DNA from: an uncultured Bacteroidales bacterium
GTDB taxonomy: Bacteria; Bacteroidota; Bacteroidia; Bacteroidales; Paludibacteraceae
DNA length: 64,000 bases
Direction of reading: 5' to 3'
Assembly (NCBI GenBank): GCA_949282265.1
Contig: CASDOZ010000004.1
Coordinates: 1-64,000 of the forward strand
Numbering within the stretch: position 1 is the first letter of the stretch; each line of letters starts with the position of its first letter. The notes below the pieces were generated by a model that was not told where the DNA came from, ran no database searches, and was given only the letters and a program-made list of their open reading frames with translations. This document shows, piece by piece, positions 8,554 through 18,710 of the stretch. The position numbers were made by a program, and so were the translations under genes.

Positions 8554-10989
8554 TCATCGAATGTTTGCAATGCTGATAACGTCGGCGAAAACGCCCGCGG
8601 CAGTCACGCTTGCGCCTGCGCCGTAGCCCTTGATCATCATGGGGAACTCGTTGTAACGTTCCGTGGTTATCAATATGATATTGTTGCTGCCTTGCAGGTC
8701 GTAGAATGGATGCATGTTGTCCACTTCCTGCAAACCGACGCGGCATTTTCCTTTTTCCATGGTGGCGACAAAACGCCAGCGTTTGTTTTGGGCGGCCAAT
8801 GCTTTACGTTTCTGCTCGAACTCATTGTCCAATTCCGGAATATTCGCCCAGAACTCATCCAGGCTTCCTGCGAAGAATTTGTCGGGAATGAACAGGTTTT
8901 TCTCCACATCTTCCTGGTTGACCCGATAGCCGGCTTCACGTGCCAGAATGACAAGTTTGCGTATCACATCCTTGCCGCTCAAGTCTATGCGCGGGTCAGG
9001 CTCGGCAAAACCGGCCTCCTTGGCGGCCAAGATGGCCTTGCTTAACGGCACATTCTCGCTCAACGTATTGAAAATGAAATTCAGCGTTCCTGACAAGACG
9101 GCTTCCATTTTCAGAATGACATCACCGCTGTTTATCAGGTTGTTCATTGTGTTGATAATGGGCAGCCCTGCACCGACATTGGTTTCGAACAAGTATTTGA
9201 CGCCCCGGCTGCGCGACAGCGTTTTCAACCGTTCGTACTTTTCATAGTCGGAAGATGCGGCTATTTTGTTGGCTGCGACAACCGACACGTTGTTTTCGAG
9301 CATCACCTCGTAAAGGTCGGCTATTTCCTGGCTTGCCGTGCAATCCACAAAAACGGAATTGAATATGTTCATTTTCAAGATTTCGTTCCGTAAAATCTCC
9401 GTGGTTGATTCTATGCCATGGTTTTCCACTTCTTCATGGTAGTTTGCCAAGTCGATGCCGTTTCTGTCCAGCAATAGTTTTTGGGATTTCGCAATACCCA
9501 CAACATTTAGTTTGAGGCGATTGTGCGCCATGAGCTTGGGCTGTTGCAACCGGATTTGTTCCAGCAGGCTGCCACCGACAGTTCCCGTGCCGATGACAAA
9601 CAGGTTCAGCACCTGGTATTCAGACAGGAAGAATGAATCGTGGATGACGTTCAGTGCCTTGCGGAGCGATTTGGTGTCGGTTACGAACGAAATGTTGGTT
9701 TCGGAAGCTCCTTGCGCACAAGCTATGACGTTGATACCGTTCCGTCCCAATGTGCCGAACAGTTTGCCTGCAATGCCGGGCGTCCGTTTCATGTTTTCGC
9801 CGACAATGGCTACCGTTGCCAGGTCTTTTTCTGCAAAAATGTCGTTGATTTCCCCTTGGGCAATTTCGTTGGAGAATTCCTGGTGCAGGACGTTTACGGC
9901 TTTGTCGGCTTCGGCGTTTTTGACACCGATGGATGTCGTGTTTTCGGATGATGCCTGCGACACGAGGAAAACACTGATGCCATTCTTTGCCAATGCCCTG
10001 AATATTCGGTAATTGACTCCGATAACGCCAACCATGCCCAGACCTTGCACGGTGATGAGCGCAGTGTCGTTGATACTGGAAATGCCTTTGATGGCTTTGC
10101 CTTTCTCGCCTACTTTTTCGCGGGAAATGTAAGTGCCGGTCGCCTCCGGATTGAATGTGTTCTTGATGACGATCGGGATATTGCTGTGGTAAGCAGGGAA
10201 GATAGTCGGCGGATAGATTACCTTTGCCCCGAAGTTGCACAATTCCATGGCTTCTATGTAGCTCAGGCGCTCTATGACGTACGCGTTGTTGATAATACGC
10301 GGGTCGGCGGTCATGAATCCGTCCACATCCGTCCATATTTCCAGCTTTTCTGCATTCAGTATGGAAGCCAGCAATGCGGCCGTGTAGTCTGAGCCGCCGC
10401 GTCCCAGATTGGTTATGTTGCTGGTGTTCTTGTCGGCCGATATGAATCCGCCGCATACGACAATCTGCGGTGCGTTGGCAAATTTTTCTTTGACCAATAT
10501 GCTGGTCGCATTCAAATCGACAATGTGTTTGTCGAACTGCGAGAACGTGCGTATGTAATCACGTGAATCAAAGTGCACGGCGCCCGCGATTGTGTTTGCC
10601 ACGATTATGGACGACAGGCGTTCGCCGTAGCTGACGATAGTGTCGGTTATTTTGGGTGAAATATCTTTTATCAGGAAAAGCCCTCTGAAAATATTTGCCA
10701 AATCGTTGAACAAGCCTTCGATAGCTGTCTGCGTGTCCGCCATAAAAGTAGGTATGACTACTTTTTTCAGCATGTCCGAATGGCGCGCACGCATTTGCTC
10801 CAAGGGGACGACGTACTGCTCGTCACCGGCAGAAGCCTTGCGGGCTATTTCATATAATTGGTCGGTTACTCCAGAAAGGGCGGATACGACGACAACAACT
10901 TGTTCTTGTTCCGCTTCTACTATCTGTTTTACTTGTAATACACTGTCAACGCTACCTACGGATGTACCGCCGAATTTCAGAACCTTCAT
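8554..10989 (-). CDS. thrA: Bifunctional aspartate kinase / homoserine dehydrogenase I
   Basis: This 811-aa fusion catalyses the first and third steps from aspartate to homoserine, feeding threonine, methionine and isoleucine synthesis. Residues ~1-300 are aspartokinase (MKVLKFGGTSVG at the N-terminus; GRGGSDYTAALLA). The middle holds two ACT-type regulatory segments (TVQGLGMVGV; VAIVGENMKRTPG), pointing to allosteric control, classically by threonine. The C-terminal ~350 residues are homoserine dehydrogenase with the NAD(P)-binding VIGTGTVGGSLLEQI and the FETNVGAGLPIINT catalytic region. Length matches E. coli ThrA. It has its own promoter box at 11054-11061 and a ~50-nt leader, and its stop is 1 nt from the start of the FKBP-like lipoprotein gene. 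Confidence 0.95.
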   Translation of the reverse strand: MKVLKFGGTSVGSVDSVLQVKQIVEAEQEQVVVVVSALSGVTDQLYEIARKASAGDEQYVVPLEQMRARHSDMLKKVVIPTFMADTQTAIEGLFNDLANIFRGLFLIKDISPKITDTIVSYGERLSSIIVANTIAGAVHFDSRDYIRTFSQFDKHIVDLNATSILVKEKFANAPQIVVCGGFISADKNTSNITNLGRGGSDYTAALLASILNAEKLEIWTDVDGFMTADPRIINNAYVIERLSYIEAMELCNFGAKVIYPPTIFPAYHSNIPIVIKNTFNPEATGTYISREKVGEKGKAIKGISSINDTALITVQGLGMVGVIGVNYRIFRALAKNGISVFLVSQASSENTTSIGVKNAEADKAVNVLHQEFSNEIAQGEINDIFAEKDLATVAIVGENMKRTPGIAGKLFGTLGRNGINVIACAQGASETNISFVTDTKSLRKALNVIHDSFFLSEYQVLNLFVIGTGTVGGSLLEQIRLQQPKLMAHNRLKLNVVGIAKSQKLLLDRNGIDLANYHEEVENHGIESTTEILRNEILKMNIFNSVFVDCTASQEIADLYEVMLENNVSVVAANKIAASSDYEKYERLKTLSRSRGVKYLFETNVGAGLPIINTMNNLINSGDVILKMEAVLSGTLNFIFNTLSENVPLSKAILAAKEAGFAEPDPRIDLSGKDVIRKLVILAREAGYRVNQEDVEKNLFIPDKFFAGSLDEFWANIPELDNEFEQKRKALAAQNKRWRFVATMEKGKCRVGLQEVDNMHPFYDLQGSNNIILITTERYNEFPMMIKGYGAGASVTAAGVFADVISIANIR

Positions 10990-11053
10990 ATAAAAATGTC
11001 AATTTTCACGAATTACAAACTTGGAATGTCCGGCCTTCCGGCCAATAATTCCG

Positions 11054-11086
11054 CAAAAATACTATTTTTTTTCATAATTCGGCAAA
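11054..11086 (-). promoter_or_regulatory. Bacteroidetes-type promoter for thrA
   Basis: On the minus strand, TTTG (11083-11086) and TATTTTTG (11054-11061) are separated by 21 bp. The promoter overlaps the last codons of the upstream HTCS gene. The ~50-nt leader contains a short GC-rich hairpin (GGCCGGAAGGCCGG) near 11030. No threonine leader peptide was found. Confidence 0.6.
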
Positions 11087-14000
11087 CTCTTTTTATACTC
11101 TGTCGGTGTCATGCCGTACATGGCCTTGAAACATTTGCTGAAATAGCGTGAATCGTTCATTCCGACCATGTAGGTTATTTCTGTTATGTTATATTGCCCG
11201 GTTTCCAGCAATTGTGCCGCCCGTTTGACGCGCACTTCGCGTACAAATTCGACCGGCGACAGGCCGGTCAGGCTTTTCAGCTTGTTGAAAAAGACCGTGC
11301 GCCCGAGTGCCATTTCCGATACCATGTCGTCTATCATCAATTCGTTGTTATCCATGTTTCGTTCCATGAAATCAAGCAGTTTGGCGAGGAATGTTTCTTC
11401 GGGTGAGGCTTGTTCCTTTTTTTGTGGTGTGAGGTCCAATAGCTCTTTCCTGTAACGTTCTTGCAACCGTTTGCGTTGGGTCAGGATATTTTCAACTCGT
11501 GCTTCTAGGTAAAGTGGTGAGAAAGGCTTTGTTATATAGTCATCTGCTCCATATTTTAGCGCTTCCAAGCGGCTCTCAACGGCAGTCTTTGCTGTTAGTA
11601 GAATAATAGGAATATGATTGGTTGCCTCGTTGGATTTTAATTCGTTAGTCATTTGTAAGCCGTCCATATTAGGCATCATCAGGTCGGAGATGATTATGTC
11701 AGGAACCATCTTACGTGCTTTTTCCAATCCTTGTGTACCATCTTCAGCTGTTTCTATTTTATATTTATTTTTGAATATGTTAGTCAAGAACGTACGCATT
11801 TCTTCATTGTCTTCAACTATAAGTACAGATATGGAATCATGTCCTACGTTTGGTATGCGCTCGGATATGTGCGATACGTCCAGTGTTTGGAGTGGATTTT
11901 CTTTGCTTTCGACGTCTTCCACAATAAAATCGACATTGTCGTCGTAGTGGTCTTTGCCCTCGCGGAACATGACTGTGAAAGTCGTTCCTTTGTTTGGTTC
12001 GCTGTCCACTTCGATATATCCTTTGTGTAAATCAATAAGTTCTTTGACTAGATTCAGACCAATACCGGAACCGCGCGTATTGTTCAGGCTTTGCCGTTCG
12101 TGAAGTGATGAAAAACGCTCGAACAGGATGTTGCGTTTTTCACGGGGGATACCTATGCCTTCATCGATAACTTTAAGAAGGATGAAGCCATTTGTCTTAT
12201 CTATTTCTACGGTTATGGATTTGCCTTCTGGCGTGAATTTGAATGCATTGGACAGCAGGTTGTATAAAATAATGTCTGTTTTATCACGGTCAATCCATAA
12301 TATGCAGTCATCTATTTTATTGATTACCTCAAATCGGATATTTCTATCCATGGCTTCTTTTGTAAAGTTTGCAGCTGTTTCACGTACGAGGCTTTCGATG
12401 TGTGTAGGCTGTATTTTCAGCCTCATTTTTTTATTTTGTATTTTCCGAAAATCTAGAATTTGGTTAATCATGCGTAACATGCGCGATGTGTTACTTTGGA
12501 TTACCTGTAATTGTTCACGTACGTTCGGTGTTACTTTTTCATTGCGCAAAATGTTTTCTACTGGTCCCATGATTAAGCTCAATGGTGTGCGCAGTTCGTG
12601 TGATATGTTTGTGAAGAAGCGCAATTTTATGTCAGTCACTTTTTGTTCGATTTCTATTTCGCTTCTTAACTTATTATATGTGGTTGCCATATAATACACA
12701 AAAAATAGAACGACAAGAATTAATAATGCATATATAATATAGGCAACCGGAGTTTCCCAAAAAGATGGTTTTACGATAATGGTCATTACTTTTTCGTTTT
12801 GCATCCAGATGCCTTCTTTGTTGGTGGATTTTACTTTAAAATGATATATGCCTTTTGGTAAATTTGTATAAGTTGCTTTGCGTTGGTTATGTACGTAGTT
12901 CCAGTTGTCTTCAAAATTTTCCAGCATAAAAGCATATTGGATTTTTTCCGGATTTTCATAATCGATGGCTGCATATTCTAGACTGAAAACGGATTGCTCA
13001 TGATTCAATGTCAATGTTTGTGTTTCACCGATGCATTGTGTAAGTGGGGAATTTTTACCATCGATTTCCACATTTTGGTTAAATAGTTGGAAACTTGTAA
13101 ATTCAATTGGAGGTACGTCGTTGCTTCGCAGCATTCGTTCCGGATCAAATGCATAGATTCCTTTATTGCTGCCGAACAACAGTTTACCTGCGCTGTGGAA
13201 AATTCCTGTCGATTCAGAAAAATAGGCATCGCCGGTTTCGCTTAATACATTGAAATTTTGGAACATGCCGTTTTGCATATCATAACGCGAAATGGTATTT
13301 TCTGAACTGAGCCATAAATTACCTTGCCGGTCTTCCAAAATACAGAGAACAATATCACTTCCCAAGCCGTCTGTCAGTGTATAGCTTTGGAATTCGGCTG
13401 GTTGATTCTTATCGGCTTTACGTATCAGCTTGTTCAATCCACCCCCGAATGTCCCGATCCAAAGCGTACCCGACTTATCGAGATGCAGGCAATGTACGTC
13501 ATTGTTTCCCAGAGAGTTTGCTCTATTCCCTATTTTCTGGGAATAAAATATTTCCTGTTCTTGACTATTAGAAGTTAGATTTATCTGCAATAATCCATTG
13601 GCTGTGGCAATCCATAAGACATTGTTGTTGTCAATCAACATATCTCTGATTTTTGAACATTTGTCCATGGGGTAGGCAGTTAATTCGTTTCCTGAATGTA
13701 TGAAACGAATATTACCATTTTTTTCTTCGGCAATATTAAGTCCACCTCCGAATGTGCCAATCAGAATGCGGTTACTTGCTCCTTGAATGATATTATATAT
13801 GTTGTCGTTTGACAAGCTGTATGCGTCTTCGGGTATGTGGCTGTATTGCTGTAGGGTATAACACGGCCTTTCGCCGGATTGGTAAACCGGTGTCAGAATA
13901 ATCAGTCCCCTGCCTTTGGTTCCAAGCCAAAGTCGCTTGGTAGTATCCTCATGAATGCAATATACCAGGTCAGTAAGGTAGTCTCCGTTTTCTAAAACGC

Positions 14001-15471
14001 TGCCATTTTTGCATAAGAAACCGATGTTTTTCATCGTATTATCGTAAAAGCGTGTGCGCCCATCTTTGGTTGCCACAATAAGAAAGCCATCCGATGTCTC
14101 TTTTAATGTTCTTACTTCATTGGATGTCAGTGTGTTCCATTTTATTTCCGGTTTTATCAACTGGAATTGCGAGCGGATAGATATGATTTTTTCCAGTCCT
14201 TTGTTGTATGTGCTCAGCCATAGGTGCCCTTTGTCATCGGAATATGCTGTATGAATTATGTTGGAGAAACGACATTCTGCTGATTCTGGTTCATTGAAAA
14301 AGTATTCCAAACGGTCTTCATCCCGATTGTACCATGAAAATCCGCCTCCCTGCGGGTTGACCCACAAACGATGGTTGACATCTTCAAACAAAATGTGGTT
14401 AGGCATAAGTGATGCACTGTGTACGGCATCCACTTTGGGTTGGAAATGTTTCAGGGAAGCATCTTTCGGGTTGAACCGGAAAATGCCAAGCTGGTCAGAA
14501 ACCAACCAAGCGAGCCCGTACGAATCGGCAGTTATGGAAGTAAAATGGTCGGACTTTATGCAGGCCTCGTTAGCTGATGAGTAATTGTCCAGTTCCGATT
14601 TCTGGATGTCATATACGTAAAATCCGTCATTGGCTGTCGTGGCAATCAAATAGCGTTTGTCTATCATTTCGAGGTCGGTTATTCTACCTTCCGTTTTTAA
14701 CGATATGCGTTCAAAGTGCAGGTCCACGTCCGAATAGCGCCACAGAACGCCGTCGGCTGTCCCAAACCATATTTCTTCGTTACAAATGTAGGCCGCACAA
14801 AAATTGTTTTCCGATTTTACGGAATTTGGCTGGTAAAAACGTATTTCACCATCAGGTTTGATACAATGCAATCCTTTGTCCGTTCCAGCCCACACGTTGT
14901 TTTCTTTGTCTTTCTCAATGAAATTGATATGGTCGCTTTGCAGCTTATGGTCGGAATGTGTGCTGTATTCCATAAATGTCAGTTGGTCGGTTTCCTTGTC
15001 AGGGATAGCCCTGATGATTCCGTTCGTTTCCGTAATGATCCATATCTCGCCGGGGTTTGTTTCCAGGAAATAGCCGGCATAGCGTCCTTGTGCAATGGTG
15101 TGTTCCGCCTTTCCGGGCAGGCTGACAAACGTTTCCATGCGCGGGTTAAACCGGTGGAACCTGTCGTCATAAGTCTGGAACCAGATATATCCGGCTTGGT
15201 CTTCCTTGATGAAGTCGATACGGTTGGTTGTGATTTGGCTGTTGTCGCCCGGATAGGATTTGTAAACCGTGAACTGGTAGCCGTCGAATTTGTTCAGGCC
15301 GTCCCATGTGCCGAACCACATGAATCCTTTGTGGTCCTGTGTTATGGCCATTACGGTGTTTTGCGACAAGCCATCATCGACCGAGTAGTGTTGGAACGAA
15401 TATGTCGTGTTGGCTTCCAGATTATTTGAGAAGCATAATAGCCAAGCAAATACAAAAACATTTTTTTTCAT
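11062..15471 (-). CDS. Hybrid two-component system regulator (HTCS)
   Basis: This 1469-aa one-protein phosphorelay is typical of Bacteroidetes glycan sensors. A signal/anchor segment (1-20) leads into a periplasmic sensor of two-component-regulator propeller repeats (residues ~25-760; e.g. GFMWFGTWDGLNKFDG, LWIGTFGGGLNK) and a Y_Y_Y domain (~780-845). A membrane helix follows (IIYALLILVVLFFVYYM, ~855). The cytoplasmic part has a HisKA domain with FFTNISHELRTP (phosphorylated His958), an HATPase domain (SGIGLNLVKEL), a receiver with SDLMMPNMDG (Asp1263), and a C-terminal AraC-type HTH. Such proteins usually sense an oligosaccharide and activate a nearby PUL. Here the neighbours are thrA and rfbA and no SusCD is adjacent, so the target is unclear. 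It starts 129 nt downstream of rfbA on the same strand; no own -7 box was seen. Confidence 0.93.
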   Translation of the reverse strand: MKKNVFVFAWLLCFSNNLEANTTYSFQHYSVDDGLSQNTVMAITQDHKGFMWFGTWDGLNKFDGYQFTVYKSYPGDNSQITTNRIDFIKEDQAGYIWFQTYDDRFHRFNPRMETFVSLPGKAEHTIAQGRYAGYFLETNPGEIWIITETNGIIRAIPDKETDQLTFMEYSTHSDHKLQSDHINFIEKDKENNVWAGTDKGLHCIKPDGEIRFYQPNSVKSENNFCAAYICNEEIWFGTADGVLWRYSDVDLHFERISLKTEGRITDLEMIDKRYLIATTANDGFYVYDIQKSELDNYSSANEACIKSDHFTSITADSYGLAWLVSDQLGIFRFNPKDASLKHFQPKVDAVHSASLMPNHILFEDVNHRLWVNPQGGGFSWYNRDEDRLEYFFNEPESAECRFSNIIHTAYSDDKGHLWLSTYNKGLEKIISIRSQFQLIKPEIKWNTLTSNEVRTLKETSDGFLIVATKDGRTRFYDNTMKNIGFLCKNGSVLENGDYLTDLVYCIHEDTTKRLWLGTKGRGLIILTPVYQSGERPCYTLQQYSHIPEDAYSLSNDNIYNIIQGASNRILIGTFGGGLNIAEEKNGNIRFIHSGNELTAYPMDKCSKIRDMLIDNNNVLWIATANGLLQINLTSNSQEQEIFYSQKIGNRANSLGNNDVHCLHLDKSGTLWIGTFGGGLNKLIRKADKNQPAEFQSYTLTDGLGSDIVLCILEDRQGNLWLSSENTISRYDMQNGMFQNFNVLSETGDAYFSESTGIFHSAGKLLFGSNKGIYAFDPERMLRSNDVPPIEFTSFQLFNQNVEIDGKNSPLTQCIGETQTLTLNHEQSVFSLEYAAIDYENPEKIQYAFMLENFEDNWNYVHNQRKATYTNLPKGIYHFKVKSTNKEGIWMQNEKVMTIIVKPSFWETPVAYIIYALLILVVLFFVYYMATTYNKLRSEIEIEQKVTDIKLRFFTNISHELRTPLSLIMGPVENILRNEKVTPNVREQLQVIQSNTSRMLRMINQILDFRKIQNKKMRLKIQPTHIESLVRETAANFTKEAMDRNIRFEVINKIDDCILWIDRDKTDIILYNLLSNAFKFTPEGKSITVEIDKTNGFILLKVIDEGIGIPREKRNILFERFSSLHERQSLNNTRGSGIGLNLVKELIDLHKGYIEVDSEPNKGTTFTVMFREGKDHYDDNVDFIVEDVESKENPLQTLDVSHISERIPNVGHDSISVLIVEDNEEMRTFLTNIFKNKYKIETAEDGTQGLEKARKMVPDIIISDLMMPNMDGLQMTNELKSNEATNHIPIILLTAKTAVESRLEALKYGADDYITKPFSPLYLEARVENILTQRKRLQERYRKELLDLTPQKKEQASPEETFLAKLLDFMERNMDNNELMIDDMVSEMALGRTVFFNKLKSLTGLSPVEFVREVRVKRAAQLLETGQYNITEITYMVGMNDSRYFSKCFKAMYGMTPTEYKKSLPNYEKK

Positions 15472-15600
15472 AAGCAGTTACAATTATCCGAACCTATTTT
15501 TTGTAATAAGTTTTTTGTCGGCTATTGAATTAATATGTATTTCCGGTTTAAGTCGGAACGTCTGGAATCCGGTATCTTTTATAGTCTTTTGCCGGTGCTT

Positions 15601-16464
15601 TTATTTGACCAGTTCCATCAAATACTGGCCGTATGCGGTTTTTTCCAGGTTTTTGCCCAAAGCATGGAGTTGTTGGTCGTCTATCCATTTGTTGCGCCAT
15701 GCAATTTCTTCTATGCAGCTGACATAGAATCCTTGCCGGTTTTGTATGGTCGCTACAAAATTGGCTGCTTCAAGCAAGCTGTCGCAATTTCCGGTGTCCA
15801 GCCAGGCGAATCCTCTTCCAAACAGTTCCACTTTCAACGTGCCTTCTTCCAGGTAAAGCCTATTCAGGTCAGTGATTTCGTATTCGCCGCGCGCCGATGG
15901 TTTGAGCGATGCAGCTTTCTGGGTCACAGTGGCATCATAGAAATAAAGTCCGGGGACGGCATAATTGCTCTTCGGGTATGCCGGTTTTTCTTCTATGGAA
16001 AGTACTTTGCCATGGTTGTCGAATTCAACAACGCCGTAAGCGCGCGGGTCTTTTACTGCATATCCAAATACACATGCGCCTTTTTCTATGGAGGCAGCCC
16101 GTTTCAGCATGGCTGAGAAACTTTGCCCGTAAAACAAGTTGTCGCCTAAAATCAGGCAACCGGGTTCGCCGTTCAGGAAATCGGCTCCCAGGACAAAGGC
16201 TTGTGCAAGTCCATTCGGCACTTCTTGTATCTTATATTGGAATTTCATGCCCAGCTGTTCACCGTTTCCAAGCAATTCCCGGAACATGGGCAAATCGCGA
16301 GGGGTGGAAATAACCAGCACTTCCCTGATTCCGGCCAACATGAGTGTTGATAGGGGATAGTAAATCATCGGTTTGTCGTAAACCGGCATGATTTGTTTGG
16401 AAATGGCTTTTGACAGTGGATATAAGCGTGTTGCACTTCCGCCTGCGAGAATGATTCCTTTCAT
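15601..16464 (-). CDS. rfbA: Glucose-1-phosphate thymidylyltransferase
   Basis: This 287-aa nucleotidyltransferase makes dTDP-glucose from Glc-1-P and dTTP, the first step to dTDP-L-rhamnose. It has the N-terminal signature GGSATRLYPLSKAISKQ (here G-S-A-T-R, near the usual GGxGTRL) followed by MPVYDKPMIYYPLSTLM. Further family motifs are LGDNLFYG, EEKPAYPKSNYAVPGLYFYD and FAWLDTGNCDSLLEA. Length is that of RmlA. No rmlB, rmlC or rmlD is adjacent, so the rest of the pathway lies elsewhere. A promoter box sits at 16523-16530. Confidence 0.93.
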   Translation of the reverse strand: MKGIILAGGSATRLYPLSKAISKQIMPVYDKPMIYYPLSTLMLAGIREVLVISTPRDLPMFRELLGNGEQLGMKFQYKIQEVPNGLAQAFVLGADFLNGEPGCLILGDNLFYGQSFSAMLKRAASIEKGACVFGYAVKDPRAYGVVEFDNHGKVLSIEEKPAYPKSNYAVPGLYFYDATVTQKAASLKPSARGEYEITDLNRLYLEEGTLKVELFGRGFAWLDTGNCDSLLEAANFVATIQNRQGFYVSCIEEIAWRNKWIDDQQLHALGKNLEKTAYGQYLMELVK

Positions 16465-16522
16465 AGATATTAAATTTACAAGTTTATGTCAGACTGAATT
16501 TTACGGCCCAGAAAGCCATGCC

Positions 16523-16530
16523 CAAAAATA
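16523..16530 (-). promoter_or_regulatory. -7 box of the rfbA promoter
   Basis: TATTTTTG on the minus strand lies 58 nt upstream of the rfbA ATG, in the 81-nt gap after the DUF4924 gene. A TTTG at 16557-16560 is further upstream than the usual spacing. Confidence 0.5.
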
Positions 16531-16545
16531 ATACAAATAATTGGA

Positions 16546-17091
16546 CTATTCGTTATCAAACCCGTTATTTTTCCATTTTATGTAATTTTTCGAAAGCAAA
16601 ACCATGAATTTACCGATTTCGTCGGCGGTTTGTTGAGTAGCCGGCGATATATCTTTATGCGTCCTCCGCAGGTTTATAATGCCGTACAAGAAAATGAAAC
16701 ACATTTCAACGTCGGGCACCGTGAGGTCGATTGTTTTGCCTTTCAGTACTGTAATGGACGGGAGAATATGATAGAATTTTGCATTATATGCAACATCCTT
16801 GCCGGTTTCCAGCAAGTATTTGTGCATGTCTTCCAAATCGGACAAGATATTTTTAATAAGTTGTATATGTCCGCTTTGCTGCACGTTTTCGCTGCGCATC
16901 ATGTCAATCAGGCTTTCATACCATTCTTTTATTTTGTGCCGTTCCGTATCCGGCACGTCGTATGCAGTAATCAAATCCCGTTCGATTTTGTCTATGTCCA
17001 GACCGTATGCGCGGATGATATCCTCCACATTGAACATGTACAGGATGTATTCAGCTATATTTTCCTTGATTAGTTTTTGTGCTATCAGCAT
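16546..17091 (-). CDS. DUF4924 family protein
   Basis: This 181-aa, all-helical, soluble protein has no signal peptide. It matches the Bacteroidetes-specific DUF4924 family from the first residues (IAQKLIKENIAEYILYMFNVED) through the conserved EWYESLIDMMRSENVQQSGH and the FLYGIINLRR...SPATQQTADEI segment. No function is established. It is the last gene of the rplY-pth-hslR-DUF4924 run, 17 nt after hslR; this linkage with ribosome-associated genes hints at a translation-related role, but that is inference only. Confidence 0.8.
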   Translation of the reverse strand: MLIAQKLIKENIAEYILYMFNVEDIIRAYGLDIDKIERDLITAYDVPDTERHKIKEWYESLIDMMRSENVQQSGHIQLIKNILSDLEDMHKYLLETGKDVAYNAKFYHILPSITVLKGKTIDLTVPDVEMCFIFLYGIINLRRTHKDISPATQQTADEIGKFMVLLSKNYIKWKNNGFDNE

Positions 17092-17108
17092 AGTTTTGCT
17101 TTTTATGT

Positions 17109-17486
17109 TCAGTTGCCAAAGAATGCCTCCAAATCTCTGCGTTCTTTTTTGGTCGGGCGGCCAGTGCCGCGTGCCCTTCCCAATTGGGCGGCCATTTTGC
17201 TAAGTTCCAGCATTTCAAGTTGGTCGGGCGGGGTTATGTCGCACATGTATTCCGGTACTAATTTGGCACCCATGCGGTTTTCAGTCAGGGCGAGTATACG
17301 GTAAGTTGCCCATATCGGATTGCGACGAACCTGTATTTCATCTCCTACTTTTACCATTCGTGATGGTTTTACAGCAACTCCTTGGATCTGCACATGTCCT
17401 TTTTTACATTCTTCCGCAGCTATGCTGCGTGTTTTGAATAGTCGTACTGCCCATAGCCATTTGTCGATTCTAACTTCTTCCGCCAT
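17109..17486 (-). CDS. hslR: S4-domain RNA-binding protein, Hsp15/HslR family
   Basis: This 125-aa protein has a single N-terminal S4 domain (residues ~5-65: VRIDKWLWAVRLFKTRSIA, then CKKGHVQIQG and VKVGDEIQVRR) and a basic C-terminal tail (RARGTGRPTKKERRDLEAFF). In E. coli, Hsp15 binds free 50S subunits that carry a peptidyl-tRNA and helps recycle them. Its position directly after pth (peptidyl-tRNA hydrolase, 28-nt gap) fits that role in stalled-ribosome rescue. Confidence 0.85.
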   Translation of the reverse strand: MAEEVRIDKWLWAVRLFKTRSIAAEECKKGHVQIQGVAVKPSRMVKVGDEIQVRRNPIWATYRILALTENRMGAKLVPEYMCDITPPDQLEMLELSKMAAQLGRARGTGRPTKKERRDLEAFFGN

Positions 17487-17514
17487 AGTTTCTCCAAATT
17501 GTTTTTGGTGCTAT

Positions 17515-18078
17515 CTATTTGCCGTTAAACTGGTTCATAGTTAGTTGTATTCCTGCCAGACAGAAATTTTTGATGATTTCGCCGCATGTTTCCAGTTTGG
17601 GTGACAAGGCTTCTTCTTCTTCTTTGTCCCATTCGCCTAAAACATAGTTGATTTGTGCGCCGTGCGGGAAATCGTTCCCAATACCGAAACGCAAGCGGGC
17701 GTAGTTTTGCGTACCGATGGTTTCTTGTATGTTTTTCAGGCCATTGTGTCCTGCATCCGAGCCTTTGGCGCGTAGGCGCAGAGTCCCGAAGGGTAAAGCT
17801 AGGTCATCAACCAGGACAAGCATGTTTTCAACAGGAATTTTTGCCTGTTGTAACCAATAACGCACTGCGTGTCCGCTTAGGTTCATATAGGTAGATGGTT
17901 TCAGTAGCAGCAAGGTTCGGCCTTTCAGTTTGTATTCGGCTGTGGATCCGTAGCGGTTTTCCTCAAAAAAAACATTGGACGCTTCGGCAAAAGCGTCCAA
18001 TATTCTAAATCCTATGTTGTGGCGGGTATTCCGGTATTCGGCACCTATGTTACCCAGGCCGACAATCAGATATTTCAT
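17515..18078 (-). CDS. pth: Peptidyl-tRNA hydrolase
   Basis: This 187-aa enzyme releases peptides from prematurely dropped peptidyl-tRNA. The N-terminus [24 protein letters not shown] carries the active-site Asn and the catalytic His of the family; [37 protein letters not shown] and RLRFGIG are also conserved. The frame is open upstream to 18141, inside rplY, but MKYLIVG at ATG 18078 is the family start. It lies 28 nt after rplY and 28 nt before hslR in one operon. Confidence 0.94.
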   Translation of the reverse strand: MKYLIVGLGNIGAEYRNTRHNIGFRILDAFAEASNVFFEENRYGSTAEYKLKGRTLLLLKPSTYMNLSGHAVRYWLQQAKIPVENMLVLVDDLALPFGTLRLRAKGSDAGHNGLKNIQETIGTQNYARLRFGIGNDFPHGAQINYVLGEWDKEEEEALSPKLETCGEIIKNFCLAGIQLTMNQFNGK

Positions 18079-18106
18079 AATTTGTGCATTAAGAAAATTT
18101 ACGCTC

Positions 18107-18679
18107 TTATGCTTCTGCAGCAGCAGCGCCGCGTGCAGCACGTGTCAGTTTGACTTGGGCGACAACGGCATTTTTGGCGTTCATCATTTGCAATTTGTCA
18201 ATAACAACGTCGGCAACCTGGATTTTCTTGCCCAGCCCAAGATCTGTTACATCCAATACAATATTTTCAGGAATATCTGTATAGATGCCTTTTACTTTGA
18301 GCTTACGCATTTCCAAACTCAATTTGCCACCAGCTTTCACACCTTCTGCCAACCCGGTCAGTTTTACAGGAATTTCCACTTCAACAGGTTTTTTGTCATT
18401 GACTTCCAGAAAATCGATGTGCAATAGCGCGTCGGTAACTGGATGGAATTGCAATTCTTTCAATACGGCTTTTTTGGTTTCTTTGCCGATAGTCAGGTTT
18501 ACAACATATACATCAGGTGTGTAAATCAATTTGCGCAAATCACTTGCAGTTGCGTAAAAATTAATGTTTTCTGCACCTCCGTACAATACGCAAGGTACGT
18601 TTTCTGCTGCACGGCAAGCTTTGGTAGCTTTTTTACCGAGTTCGGTTCTTACGGAACCGTTCAAATCAAATGTTTTCAT
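18107..18679 (-). CDS. rplY: 50S ribosomal protein L25 (CTC-type)
   Basis: This 190-aa protein is the long, two-domain form of L25 (general stress protein Ctc family), which binds 5S rRNA. The N-terminal L25 domain (1-~95) includes [21 protein letters not shown] and the [16 protein letters not shown] strand. The C-terminal TL5-like beta domain (~96-175) includes [23 protein letters not shown] short Ala-rich tail follows. It is the first gene of the rplY-pth-hslR-DUF4924 operon, with a promoter at 18779-18809 and a ~90-nt leader that contains a hairpin. Confidence 0.94.
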   Translation of the reverse strand: MKTFDLNGSVRTELGKKATKACRAAENVPCVLYGGAENINFYATASDLRKLIYTPDVYVVNLTIGKETKKAVLKELQFHPVTDALLHIDFLEVNDKKPVEVEIPVKLTGLAEGVKAGGKLSLEMRKLKVKGIYTDIPENIVLDVTDLGLGKKIQVADVVIDKLQMMNAKNAVVAQVKLTRAARGAAAAEA

Positions 18680-18710
18680 TTAATAAAATTTATTGTGTTA
18701 CTCAAAATTC

